NCBI RefSeq assembly: GCF_935825525.1
Contig: NZ_CAKXZT010000129.1
Location: 1 to 56,348 of the forward strand
Origin: Mesorhizobium escarrei
GTDB taxonomy: Bacteria; Pseudomonadota; Alphaproteobacteria; Rhizobiales; Rhizobiaceae
Length of the DNA: 56,348 nt
Reading direction: 5' to 3'
The notes below the pieces were generated by a model. That model made no database searches and was not told the DNA's origin. It saw nothing but the letters and a program-made list of their open reading frames with translations. The translations under genes and the position numbers were made by a program. Positions 7,776 through 15,039 of the stretch are shown one piece after another. Each line of letters opens with the position of its first letter. The first letter of the stretch is position 1.

Positions 7776-9056
7776 CTACCGAGCGCCCGCGCCCCTGAGC
7801 AGTACGTTGAGCCCGATCGCCATCACCTTGGCCGATTCGACCATGTCTGATATCCCAACCCATTCGTCGGGCCTATGGGCGAGGTCGAGAATGCCCGGGC
7901 CATAGGCGATGCAGTCATAGATGTGGCCGATGCGGGCAATGTGCTTCTGGTCGTAGGTGCCGGGCGAGATCACGTAGTCGGGCTCGCGGTCGAATATCTC
8001 CAAGATGCCCTGCGCCACTGCCTTGACCACCGGCGCATCGCGCTCGGTCATCAGCGGCAGCACCTCCATGAGATCGCGGATCTCGTAGTCGAATTTCTTG
8101 CGCTCGCGCTTCAGCCGGTCGAGGATATCGGTCACCTCGCTCTTGACCGTGCCAAGGTCCTCCTCGAGCAGGAAGCGGCGGTCGATGGTCAGCCGGCAGG
8201 AATCGGGGACATTGGGCGAGGGCAGGCCGGGCCGGAAATCCTCGGTCTGGCCGCCATGGATCGAGTTGATGTTCATGGTCGAGCGCTTTGCCCCCTCGGG
8301 CACGACAGGCATGCGCGTCACCTTGCGGTCGAGCGCCGGGAACAGCTCGTCCTCGAAAGCCCTTAGCACGGCGCCCATGTGGCGCACCGCATTGTCGCCG
8401 AGGAACGGCATCGAGCCGTGCGCGATCTCGCCCTTGGTCTCGATCTCCGCCCACCACACGCCCCGATGGCCCAGGCAGATGCGGTCCTTGTTCAACGGCT
8501 CGGGAATGATGACGTGATCGACTCTCGGCTTGGAAAAATAGCCGAGCTTGGCCAGATGGGCGACGCCGCCGAAGCCGCCGGACTCCTCGTCGACCGTGCC
8601 CGAAATCTCGATGGCGCCGGGGAAATCGGGGAACACCTCCATGAAGGCTTCAGTGGCGATGATCGAGGAGGCCAGGCCGCCCTTCATGTCGCAGGCGCCG
8701 CGGCCATAGACCTTGCCATCCCTGACGATGCCGGCGAAGGGATCGAGGCTCCAGCCGTCGCCGGCTTCGACCACGTCGATATGCGAGTTGAAATGCACGC
8801 AGGCGCCGGGCGAGCGGCCAGCGAAGCGGGCGACGACGTTGACGCGCGGGTAGCGGTCGGTGTCGCCGGGCGTGCCTTCGGCCCGGATGAATTCAACTTC
8901 GAAACCGCGCTTCTTCAGCCGCGCCCCAACATATTCGGCGCATGGCCGGTAGGCTTCGCCGGGCGGATTGATGGTCGGAAAGCGGATCAGGTCCGCGGTC
9001 AGCGCGACCAGGTCGTCGACCCGATAATCGACCGCTTTCAGCAGGAGATCGTTCAT
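7776..9056 (-). CDS. M20-family metallopeptidase/deacylase (ArgE/DapE-like)
   Basis: The 426-residue cytoplasmic enzyme has the M20 metal site: H92 and D94 in FNSHIDVVEAG, D123 in GRGACDMKGG, and the catalytic Glu pair in TVDEESGG (157-158). C-terminal His residues lie in the conserved tail. Members remove acyl or aminoacyl groups from N-acyl amino acids or cleave dipeptides (acetylornithine deacetylase, succinyl-DAP desuccinylase and relatives). Its place at the head of the peptide-transporter operon argues for catabolism of the imported ligand rather than arginine or lysine biosynthesis. The ATG at 9054-9056 is used; upstream codons in the ORF are low-complexity. Confidence 0.88.
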   Translation of the reverse strand: MNDLLLKAVDYRVDDLVALTADLIRFPTINPPGEAYRPCAEYVGARLKKRGFEVEFIRAEGTPGDTDRYPRVNVVARFAGRSPGACVHFNSHIDVVEAGDGWSLDPFAGIVRDGKVYGRGACDMKGGLASSIIATEAFMEVFPDFPGAIEISGTVDEESGGFGGVAHLAKLGYFSKPRVDHVIIPEPLNKDRICLGHRGVWWAEIETKGEIAHGSMPFLGDNAVRHMGAVLRAFEDELFPALDRKVTRMPVVPEGAKRSTMNINSIHGGQTEDFRPGLPSPNVPDSCRLTIDRRFLLEEDLGTVKSEVTDILDRLKRERKKFDYEIRDLMEVLPLMTERDAPVVKAVAQGILEIFDREPDYVISPGTYDQKHIARIGHIYDCIAYGPGILDLAHRPDEWVGISDMVESAKVMAIGLNVLLRGAGAR

Positions 9057-9286
9057 TCGACGAATTGAGCAGCCAACGGTGCGTTTTGGCAAGCCTGTTT
9101 GCGGGTCGCGCCCTAGTTACTTGGTTACGTGCCGTCATAGCAACTATCGCGGGAAATCGTTCAAATTCGCTGCTTTGGATTGGTGAATTCGTCAGAGGTG
9201 TGTGGTTACCTCATTCACTTGCGATTAAAAGATGAAGGATAGCGTGAAGGCAGGCAGGCAAGAGCAATCAAAGGGGGTTTGATCGC

Positions 9287-9715
9287 ATGAAAAAGACCGT
9301 TCTCATGGCAGCGTTACTGGCAACGATGCTGCTCGGTTCTTCGGTCGAGGGCTGGGCAGCCAAGCTGGTTGCAAGGATCGACGTGTCATCACAGACGATG
9401 ACTGTAAGATACGGCCAGGCGGTTTACCGATGGCGCGTATCGACGGCGCGCAAAGGCTATATCACGCCGCGCGGTAGCTACCGGCCGCAACGAACGGCAC
9501 GGATGTGGTATTCGCGCAAATACGACATGTCGCCGATGCCTCATTCGGTGTTCTACCGCGGCGGCTACGCCATCCACGGCACCGGCGCGGTAAAATCTCT
9601 CGGGCGCCCGGCGTCGCATGGCTGCGTGCGGCTGCATCCCCGCAATGCCGCCGCGTTCTATGCGATGGTGCGGCAAGCCGGCTTCCGCAACACGCGGATC
9701 GTGGTGACCAACTAA
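9287..9715 (+). CDS. L,D-transpeptidase (YkuD domain), exported
   Basis: The 142-residue protein has a signal peptide (MKKTVLMAALLATMLLG, cleavage near GWAA). It is followed almost directly by a minimal YkuD domain carrying the catalytic IHGTG and SHGCVRLH motifs (H97, H111, C113). Such enzymes form 3-3 peptidoglycan cross-links or attach proteins to peptidoglycan in the periplasm, and Rhizobiales have many small paralogues. The ATG follows an AAAGGGGG site. The 230-base upstream gap holds the probable promoter, but I see no clear -35/-10 pair. Confidence 0.9.
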   Translation: MKKTVLMAALLATMLLGSSVEGWAAKLVARIDVSSQTMTVRYGQAVYRWRVSTARKGYITPRGSYRPQRTARMWYSRKYDMSPMPHSVFYRGGYAIHGTGAVKSLGRPASHGCVRLHPRNAAAFYAMVRQAGFRNTRIVVTN

Positions 9716-9746
9716 GTCCAGCGAGGCCCGAGAATGAAGGCCAATC

Positions 9747-10041
9747 GATCAAAGGTTCTGCACCGCAGCAGCGCTCATCAGCCGAAGATGCTGCGGCTCA
9801 GAATAAAGGCGCTCTGTAGCGATCCTTCGCGCCCCCCTCTGTCCTGCCGGACATCTCCCCCACGAGGGGGGAGATTGGCCTTCATCACTGATTTCGCCAA
9901 CCACCAACCTTGCAAAAAGGACGCTGTCCGCGAAGCTGCCGATCTCCCCCCAAGTGGGGGAGATGTCCGGCAGGACAGAGGGGGGCGCTGTCCAGGGCGC
10001 TGTCCCTCCGCGATCAAAGGTTCTGCACCGCAGCAGCGCTC
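9747..10041. repeat. Palindromic intergenic repeat, copy 1, bounded by a 30-bp direct repeat
   Basis: The inner arms at about 9829-9879 and 9936-9988 are reverse complements. Each is itself a hairpin of the form ATCTCCCCC-loop-GGGGGAGAT flanked by CTGTCCTGCCGGAC. A perfect 30-base direct repeat (9747-9776 and 10012-10041) flanks them. Related copies occur at 42887-43126 and 47418-47677. No coding potential is supported here; the open frames are artefacts of the repeat. Confidence 0.85.
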
Positions 10042-10152
10042 CGAGGTAACGGAATGGGTCCCCAGGGTCTGCGCCACCGCGGGAACGGCGCGTCCTGGTT
10101 CGGGAACGTGCCCATCGGGCCCGTTCGCGTCGAGGAGCGCGAGGCGAAGGGC

Positions 10153-10752
10153 TCACGCGGCCCGTTCGGCCGTGCGGGTACCCTCGAATTTGTTGAGGTT
10201 CATCGAAGTGAAGCCGGGGCAGGCAGCGTCGGCGCCAGCGTCCTCAAATTCGATGGCGAAGGCGAGCGTCGTCGCATCCAGGGCAGTCTTCGAAGGGCTG
10301 TAAACAGAGCCGAACAATGCGCGCTGTGGATTGGACGGGTCGACGCTGACGATGCGTGCCGCTGGCGCTTCACTGAGGAGCCGCAACATCGCCTGCGTGA
10401 CGGCGACGACGCCGAACACGTTGGTCTCGAACACCGCGCCTAGCTCGTCGAGGGACGCCGCATGCGAGATGCCCTGCTTTCCCTGGGAAATGCCTGCATT
10501 GTTCACCAGGACGTCGAGGCGACCGAATTCGTTACGGATGCGCTTTTTCGCGGCGGCGATCGAGGCCTGGTTCGTGACATCGAGTTGGAGGGCAAGGGCA
10601 TGCGCTCCGACGCTCTTTGCAGCCGCCTCCGCATGCTCGAGCTTACGCGACCCTACGAGCACGGTGAGGCCGTGCGTCGCCAGATCCTTGGCGATTTTGA
10701 GACCGATTCCCGTGTTGGCCGCAGTGACCAGGGCAATGGGTTTGACCCGCAT
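10153..10752 (-). CDS. SDR-family NAD(P)-dependent oxidoreductase, 3' end decayed
   Basis: The reading frame gives 199 residues of a classical short-chain dehydrogenase: TAANTGIG nucleotide motif (10-17), NNAG (84-87) and catalytic Y151xxxK155. Family members of this type are about 240-250 residues. Past the TGA at 10153, recognisable family tail is still present but spread over two other phases: LRLALLDANGP in one, MGTFPNQDAPFPRW in another, down to about 10074. The 3' end therefore carries frameshifts and the protein is probably truncated. The start at 10750-10752 follows AGGAG. It is divergent from a TetR-type regulator that probably controls it. Confidence 0.75.
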   Translation of the reverse strand: MRVKPIALVTAANTGIGLKIAKDLATHGLTVLVGSRKLEHAEAAAKSVGAHALALQLDVTNQASIAAAKKRIRNEFGRLDVLVNNAGISQGKQGISHAASLDELGAVFETNVFGVVAVTQAMLRLLSEAPAARIVSVDPSNPQRALFGSVYSPSKTALDATTLAFAIEFEDAGADAACPGFTSMNLNKFEGTRTAERAA

Positions 10753-10817
10753 GGTGATCTCCTCTTTTTGCATTGACGGTGTAGGCAAGGGCGCCATGCT
10801 GTGCTAATTTTCCAAAT

Positions 10818-10854
10818 CGGAACCGCATTCCGTTTTATACGGAACATAGTTCCG
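10818..10854. promoter_or_regulatory. Twin operator between the SDR gene and the TetR-type gene
   Basis: Two copies of CGGAA-N5-TTCCG lie at 10818-10832 and 10840-10854, 22 bases apart (two helical turns), and the intervening TTCCGT/ACGGAA also pair. The second copy is a full palindrome, CGGAACATAGTTCCG. Position and symmetry suit binding of two TetR-type dimers. The assignment to the adjacent regulator is inference. Confidence 0.7.
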
Positions 10855-10873
10855 TTTATCAAGTGGAAAAATC

Positions 10874-11506
10874 ATGGACGACAAATCGCAGGAGCGGGGT
10901 GGTGGCTTGGAGCCCGTAAACTCGACGGATCGGCGCGTGCGTGCGGACGCGCAACGCAACTCCAAGGCGCTGCTCGAAGCAGCAATGGCAGTGTTTGCAG
11001 CTTCGGGGGTCGATGCTCCGGTGCGAGAGATCGCCGATAAGGCCGGCGTTGGCGTGGGTACGCTCTATCGGCATTTTCCGCAGCGCTCGGATCTGATCGT
11101 GGCGGTCTTCCGTAACGAAGTGGATGCCTGCGCAAATGCTGCATCCGCCATTGCGGCCGAATATGAACCCGGCGAAGCGCTCGCCCGATGGATGCAGCGT
11201 TACGTGGACTTTATCGCTGCCAAGCGTGGACTCGCCGCGGCCTTCTCCTCAGGCGATCCGGCATATGAGTCCTTGCCGCTGTATTTTCTTGAGAAACTTC
11301 GGCCCGCGCTGCAGAGCTTGCTGGATGCCGCGACCGAAGCGGGCGATGTTCGCTCGGACGTTGATGCGAAAGAATTATTGTTCGCGATTGCCAGGCTCTG
11401 CTCACCAGACCGCTACGGCGGAGGCCCCGAGCAAGCACGACGCATGGTTGGCTTGCTGGTGGATGGGCTTCGCTATGGCGCCCCTTCGGTTGGTTCGGAC
11501 ATCTAG
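10874..11506 (+). CDS. TetR/AcrR-family transcriptional regulator
   Basis: The 210-residue protein has a TetR-type N-terminal DNA-binding domain: an LLEAAMAVFAASG helix, then VREIADKAGVGVGTLYRHFP as the helix-turn-helix and recognition helix (about residues 45-70). A variable helical ligand-binding domain follows. The N-terminal ~20 residues are a polar extension. The gene is divergent from the SDR gene, and the shared gap holds a twin operator at 10818-10854, so mutual control of the SDR gene and autoregulation are likely. The ligand is unknown. The ribosome site is weak. Confidence 0.88.
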   Translation: MDDKSQERGGGLEPVNSTDRRVRADAQRNSKALLEAAMAVFAASGVDAPVREIADKAGVGVGTLYRHFPQRSDLIVAVFRNEVDACANAASAIAAEYEPGEALARWMQRYVDFIAAKRGLAAAFSSGDPAYESLPLYFLEKLRPALQSLLDAATEAGDVRSDVDAKELLFAIARLCSPDRYGGGPEQARRMVGLLVDGLRYGAPSVGSDI

Positions 11507-11546
11507 GCTTCACGGAGGGGCGACGGTCGAGCGATCCAACCGAAAC

Positions 11547-11570
11547 AAAAAAACCCGCCTCAGAGGGCGG
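11547..11570 (-). terminator. Rho-independent terminator of the acpXL-lpxXL operon
   Basis: On the minus strand a CCGCC/GGCGG stem (11555-11559 with 11566-11570, extendable) is followed by seven T residues (A-tract at 11547-11553). It lies about 85 bases past the lpxXL stop codon. The convergent TetR gene ends at 11506, so the terminator serves mainly the minus-strand operon. Confidence 0.8.
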
Positions 11571-11654
11571 AGCGCAGATCAACACTATGCTTAAATTCCT
11601 AGCATAGCTGCCGTCATTTGTCAAGTCGACTGGCGCTGCCTCTCGTCCTGCCGC

Positions 11655-12647
11655 TCAGGCTTCGCCGCGCTGTCTCGCCCGCTTGCGCTTTTTGCGCCGG
11701 CCGCTGATTTCCCATCTTTTGTGGAACCACATCCACTGGCCGGGATCCTCGCGCACCCAGCGCTCGACCACGTCGTTGAGCAGCTGGGTGGTGGCATGGA
11801 CGTCGACACTGCCGCCGGCGCTGCGCGGCAAGTTCAGTTTGTCCTCGATCTCGAGCCGGAAGCGGTTGCCTGGCAAGCGCATGCAGCGCGCCGGATAGAC
11901 GTCACAGTCATAGTGCCGAGCCAGGGTGCCCAGGACCCGGTTGCTCTGGCAGGGGCGGCCGAAGAACGTCGTTTCGAGCCCGCCCGAGAATTTCTGGTCG
12001 ACGAGCACGCCGATATTGCCGCCCTTCTCCAGGATGGCCGCCAGCGCGAATGAAGCGCCGGTCGAGGAGGGCAGAAGCGAGCCCATGGTCGAGCGACGCG
12101 TCGAGAGGATGTAGTCGGCAAGGTAAGGGTTGTTGGGCGGACGAAACAGCGCGGTGATGTTCATGCCGAAAGTGGCTGCCGCCACCGGAAGCAGTTCGAA
12201 ATTTCCGAGATGTCCGGTGAAGATGATATGCGGCTTTTGCTCGCCGGCGATATGCACGAAGTGCTCGATCCCCTTGACCTCGACGCGGCCCGGTTTGGTC
12301 GCGGCGGGATCGTAATCGAACAGGTCGTCGAGAAAAATGTATTCCGCAGCGAGGCGAGCCATGTTGCCCCACATGTCGAAAGCGATGGTCTGGATCTCGC
12401 TGTCGCTCTTCTGGGGGTAAGCCTTGCGCAGATTGGCGATGGCGACGTTGTGACGCCCCACCCACGGACCAATGCGGCGGGCGGCGCGGTCGGCGAAATT
12501 GAGCGCGCTGTCGACCGGCAGCAGGCGCAGCAGCCAAATCATCGTCATCGCGAGGCGCGCCAGCAGCCAGTAGTTGAACTGGCTCAGCCGCCTGCCGTGG
12601 CGGAACGCCAAGTCCCGCCGGAGCTTCTTGAAGGCGTTGCCGACCAT
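11655..12647 (-). CDS. lpxXL: Lipid A acyltransferase for the very-long-chain hydroxy acyl group
   Basis: The 330-residue protein belongs to the LpxL/HtrB acyltransferases, with an N-terminal membrane anchor (WLLARLAMTMIWLLRLLP) and the HX4E catalytic motif HLGNFE (H146, E151). It ends in a very basic tail (RRKKRKRARQRG). In rhizobia LpxXL transfers the 27-hydroxyoctacosanoyl chain from AcpXL to the lipid A core at the inner membrane. Its place at the end of a gene order beginning with acpXL supports this over a housekeeping LpxL. A 12-bp perfect hairpin separates it from the upstream dehydrogenase gene, and a terminator follows at 11547-11570. Confidence 0.88.
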   Translation of the reverse strand: MVGNAFKKLRRDLAFRHGRRLSQFNYWLLARLAMTMIWLLRLLPVDSALNFADRAARRIGPWVGRHNVAIANLRKAYPQKSDSEIQTIAFDMWGNMARLAAEYIFLDDLFDYDPAATKPGRVEVKGIEHFVHIAGEQKPHIIFTGHLGNFELLPVAAATFGMNITALFRPPNNPYLADYILSTRRSTMGSLLPSSTGASFALAAILEKGGNIGVLVDQKFSGGLETTFFGRPCQSNRVLGTLARHYDCDVYPARCMRLPGNRFRLEIEDKLNLPRSAGGSVDVHATTQLLNDVVERWVREDPGQWMWFHKRWEISGRRKKRKRARQRGEA

Positions 12648-12650
12648 TCC

Positions 12651-12688
12651 TAGACCATGATGTTTTCAGATGGCAGCATCATGGTCTA
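12651..12688 (-). other. 12-bp perfect stem-loop between the dehydrogenase gene and lpxXL
   Basis: Bases 12651-12662 and 12677-12688 are perfect complements around a 14-base loop. The stem takes in the stop codon of the upstream gene and ends three bases before the lpxXL start. There is no T-tract, so an mRNA-processing, stabilising or attenuating role within the operon is more likely than full termination. Confidence 0.7.
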
Positions 12689-13714
12689 ACCGACGCGCAG
12701 GATGATCTTGCCGAACACGTCGCGGCCTTCCATGCGCTTCAGCGCGGCGTCGATGTCGCCGAAGCCGACTTCGGTGTCGATGACCGGAGAAACCATCCCC
12801 GCTGCCATTTTTTGCATGGCGTCGGCCATGTTTTGCATGCGGCAGCCGAACGAGCCGAGCAGCTTCAGCTGCTGCTGGAACAACTGCATCAGATTGATCT
12901 GCGTCGACACGCCCGAGGTCGAGCCGCAGGTCACCAGGCGGCCGCCGCGTTTCAGGCACAGCATCGAGGCGGCAAAGGTGTCGGCGCCGACATGCTCGAA
13001 GACGACGTCGACGCCCTTCTTCCTCGTCAGCTTGCGCACGACGCCTTCGAAACGGTCGTCGCGATAGTTGATGACGTGATCGGCGCCAAGCACTTTCGCC
13101 TTGTCGATCTTGTCGTTCGAGCCGACCGTGGTGATCACGGTGCAGCCCATTTTCTTAGCCAGTTGGATCGCGGCGGAGCCGATGCCCGAGCCGCCGGCAT
13201 GGATCAGGATGGTTTCGCCGGGCTGCAGCCTGGCATTGTCGAACAGCATGTGCTCGACCGTACCGAAGGTTACGGGCGCGACGGCGGCGCCGATGTCGGT
13301 CACGCCGGGGGGGGCAGGGACCAGCAGGCGTGCCGGCAGGTTTATCTTCTCTTGCGCAAAGCCGTCGAGATGGAAGCCGTGAACGCCCGAGACATGTTCG
13401 CACAAATTGTCGCGGCCTTCGCGGCAGGCACGGCAAAGCCCGCAGGTGCGCGCACCGTAGATCGACACAAGCTGCCCGGGGACAAGGCTGGAGACGCCGG
13501 GGCCGACCGCTTCGACCTCGCCCGAAGCTTCGGCGCCGACGACCAGCGGCAATTTGCGCTTGGCGAAGGCCATGCCGCGCCAGCCCCAGACGTCGATATG
13601 ATTGAGCGCCACCGCCTTGATGCGCAGCGTCACTTCCCCCAACGAGGGCTGCGGCGGGGGCGGCAGGTCCACCGTTTCAAGGCGGCGGTCCTCGATAAGT
13701 TGCAATGCGCGCAT
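12686..13714 (-). CDS. Zinc-type medium-chain dehydrogenase of the acpXL cluster
   Basis: The 342-residue protein is an MDR-family dehydrogenase. It has an N-terminal GroES-like fold with the structural-zinc cysteines C91, C94, C97 and C105, then a Rossmann fold with HAGGSGIGSAAIQLAKKMG. In the acpXL-lpxXL cluster of other rhizobia an alcohol-dehydrogenase-like gene (adh2XL) sits at this same place, presumably acting on the very-long-chain acyl intermediate; its precise reaction is not established to my knowledge. The ATG at 13712-13714 lies 35 bases after the ketosynthase stop. Confidence 0.85.
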   Translation of the reverse strand: MRALQLIEDRRLETVDLPPPPQPSLGEVTLRIKAVALNHIDVWGWRGMAFAKRKLPLVVGAEASGEVEAVGPGVSSLVPGQLVSIYGARTCGLCRACREGRDNLCEHVSGVHGFHLDGFAQEKINLPARLLVPAPPGVTDIGAAVAPVTFGTVEHMLFDNARLQPGETILIHAGGSGIGSAAIQLAKKMGCTVITTVGSNDKIDKAKVLGADHVINYRDDRFEGVVRKLTRKKGVDVVFEHVGADTFAASMLCLKRGGRLVTCGSTSGVSTQINLMQLFQQQLKLLGSFGCRMQNMADAMQKMAAGMVSPVIDTEVGFGDIDAALKRMEGRDVFGKIILRVG

Positions 13715-13748
13715 TAGGCCTGTCGGTTCTGTTGCGAAGAACGGTCGC

Positions 13749-15020
13749 TTAGACCGGTTCCCGCGCCATGACAAGGCAGGTGTTCTGGCCGCCGAAGCCG
13801 AAGGAGTTCGACAGCACCGTGCCGACCTCGGCGTTGCGCTTCTGGTTCGGCACCACGTCGAGCACGATCGCCGGATCGGGATTGTCGTAATTGATGGTCG
13901 GCGGAATGACGCTTTCGCGCATGGTCATCAGCGAAAATGCCGCCTCGACGGCGCCGGCGGCCGACAGCGTGTGGCCGATCATCGACTTGTTTGACGAGAT
14001 GGGCATCGAGCCGATCCGCTCGCCGAACACGGTCGACAGCGACAGATGCTCCATCTTGTCGTTTTCCGGCGTCGAGGTGCCGTGGGCGTTGACATAATCG
14101 ATCTCGTCCTCGCCCAGGCCGGCATCGGCCAGCGCGGCGCGAACCGCGGCGATCGCCGGCGAGCCGTCCGGCTTCGAGCGGGTGCGGTGGAAGTCGTCGG
14201 CCTTCTCGCCGCAGCCGCGCAGGATGCCGAGAATGGTCGCGCCGCGCGCGAGTGCTGCCTCCAGCGATTCCAATACCAGCGCGCCAGAACCCTCAGCGAG
14301 GACAAAACCGTCGCGATCCCTGGAAAACGGCTTTGACGCCTTTTCGGGGATGTCGTTGTGGGTGGAGAGCGCCGAAAGCAGCGAGAAACGGATCAGCGCC
14401 TCGGCGGTCGCCGAGCCGTCGGCGCCGATCGACAGCGCCCGGTCGCATTCGCCGCGGCGGATCGCCTCGACGCCGAGCTGGATCGAGGTGGCGCCCGAGG
14501 CGCAGGCCGTCGACAGCGTGATCGGCAGGCCGCGCGTGCCAAAACGGTCGGCGAGCCGGTCGGCGATCGAACCGAACTGGGTGGTCTCGAAAACGTCGAG
14601 CCCCTTCAGGCCGCGCGCCACGCGAAGCAGCCGTTCGGCGCCGGCGTCGTGCTTGTCGGAATTGTAGAGCGAAAAGCGCTCGCTCCAGTCGAGCTCGACC
14701 GGCGGCGAGGCAAGGAAAAGCGGCCCGCCGAAATCGCCCCAATCAAGGCCGGCTTCGGCAACGGCTTCCTGCGCGGCGATCTCGGCGAGGTCGTAGGTAA
14801 GAAGCGAAGCGCCCCTGGAGCTCGACGGCAGGAAATCGACCATGCCGGAGATCCGGGTGTTCAGATGGTCGACCGGAAAGCGGGTGATCGGATGGATGCC
14901 GGAGACGCCCGCGGTGAGCGCTGCCCAATTGTCGGCCTTGCCGACGCCCAGCGACGTCACCACGCCGATACCGGTGACGGCGACGATCGGCCTGCCCATG
15001 TGGTCGTTCAGATTGGCCAT
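13749..15020 (-). CDS. Beta-ketoacyl-ACP synthase of the very-long-chain acyl cluster (FabF1-like, catalytic)
   Basis: The 423-residue ketosynthase has the complete Cys-His-His set: C173 in STACASG, H313 in NAHGTSTPEN and H350 in SNKSMIGH, with the supporting Lys in the last motif. It should elongate acyl chains on AcpXL towards C28. The ATG at 15018-15020 follows an AGGG site; MGRPIVAV seven codons on is an alternative. It is 20 bases downstream of a second ketosynthase-like gene that lacks the catalytic Cys. The two are likely partners in one condensing enzyme. Confidence 0.88.
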   Translation of the reverse strand: MANLNDHMGRPIVAVTGIGVVTSLGVGKADNWAALTAGVSGIHPITRFPVDHLNTRISGMVDFLPSSSRGASLLTYDLAEIAAQEAVAEAGLDWGDFGGPLFLASPPVELDWSERFSLYNSDKHDAGAERLLRVARGLKGLDVFETTQFGSIADRLADRFGTRGLPITLSTACASGATSIQLGVEAIRRGECDRALSIGADGSATAEALIRFSLLSALSTHNDIPEKASKPFSRDRDGFVLAEGSGALVLESLEAALARGATILGILRGCGEKADDFHRTRSKPDGSPAIAAVRAALADAGLGEDEIDYVNAHGTSTPENDKMEHLSLSTVFGERIGSMPISSNKSMIGHTLSAAGAVEAAFSLMTMRESVIPPTINYDNPDPAIVLDVVPNQKRNAEVGTVLSNSFGFGGQNTCLVMAREPV

Positions 15021-15039
15021 ATTTTTACCCTGACACCCC

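Noticed and set aside
9734..10443. Several plus-strand frames across the repeat and SDR gene
   Set aside because: They are made of repeat sequence and antisense SDR sequence and have no protein motifs.
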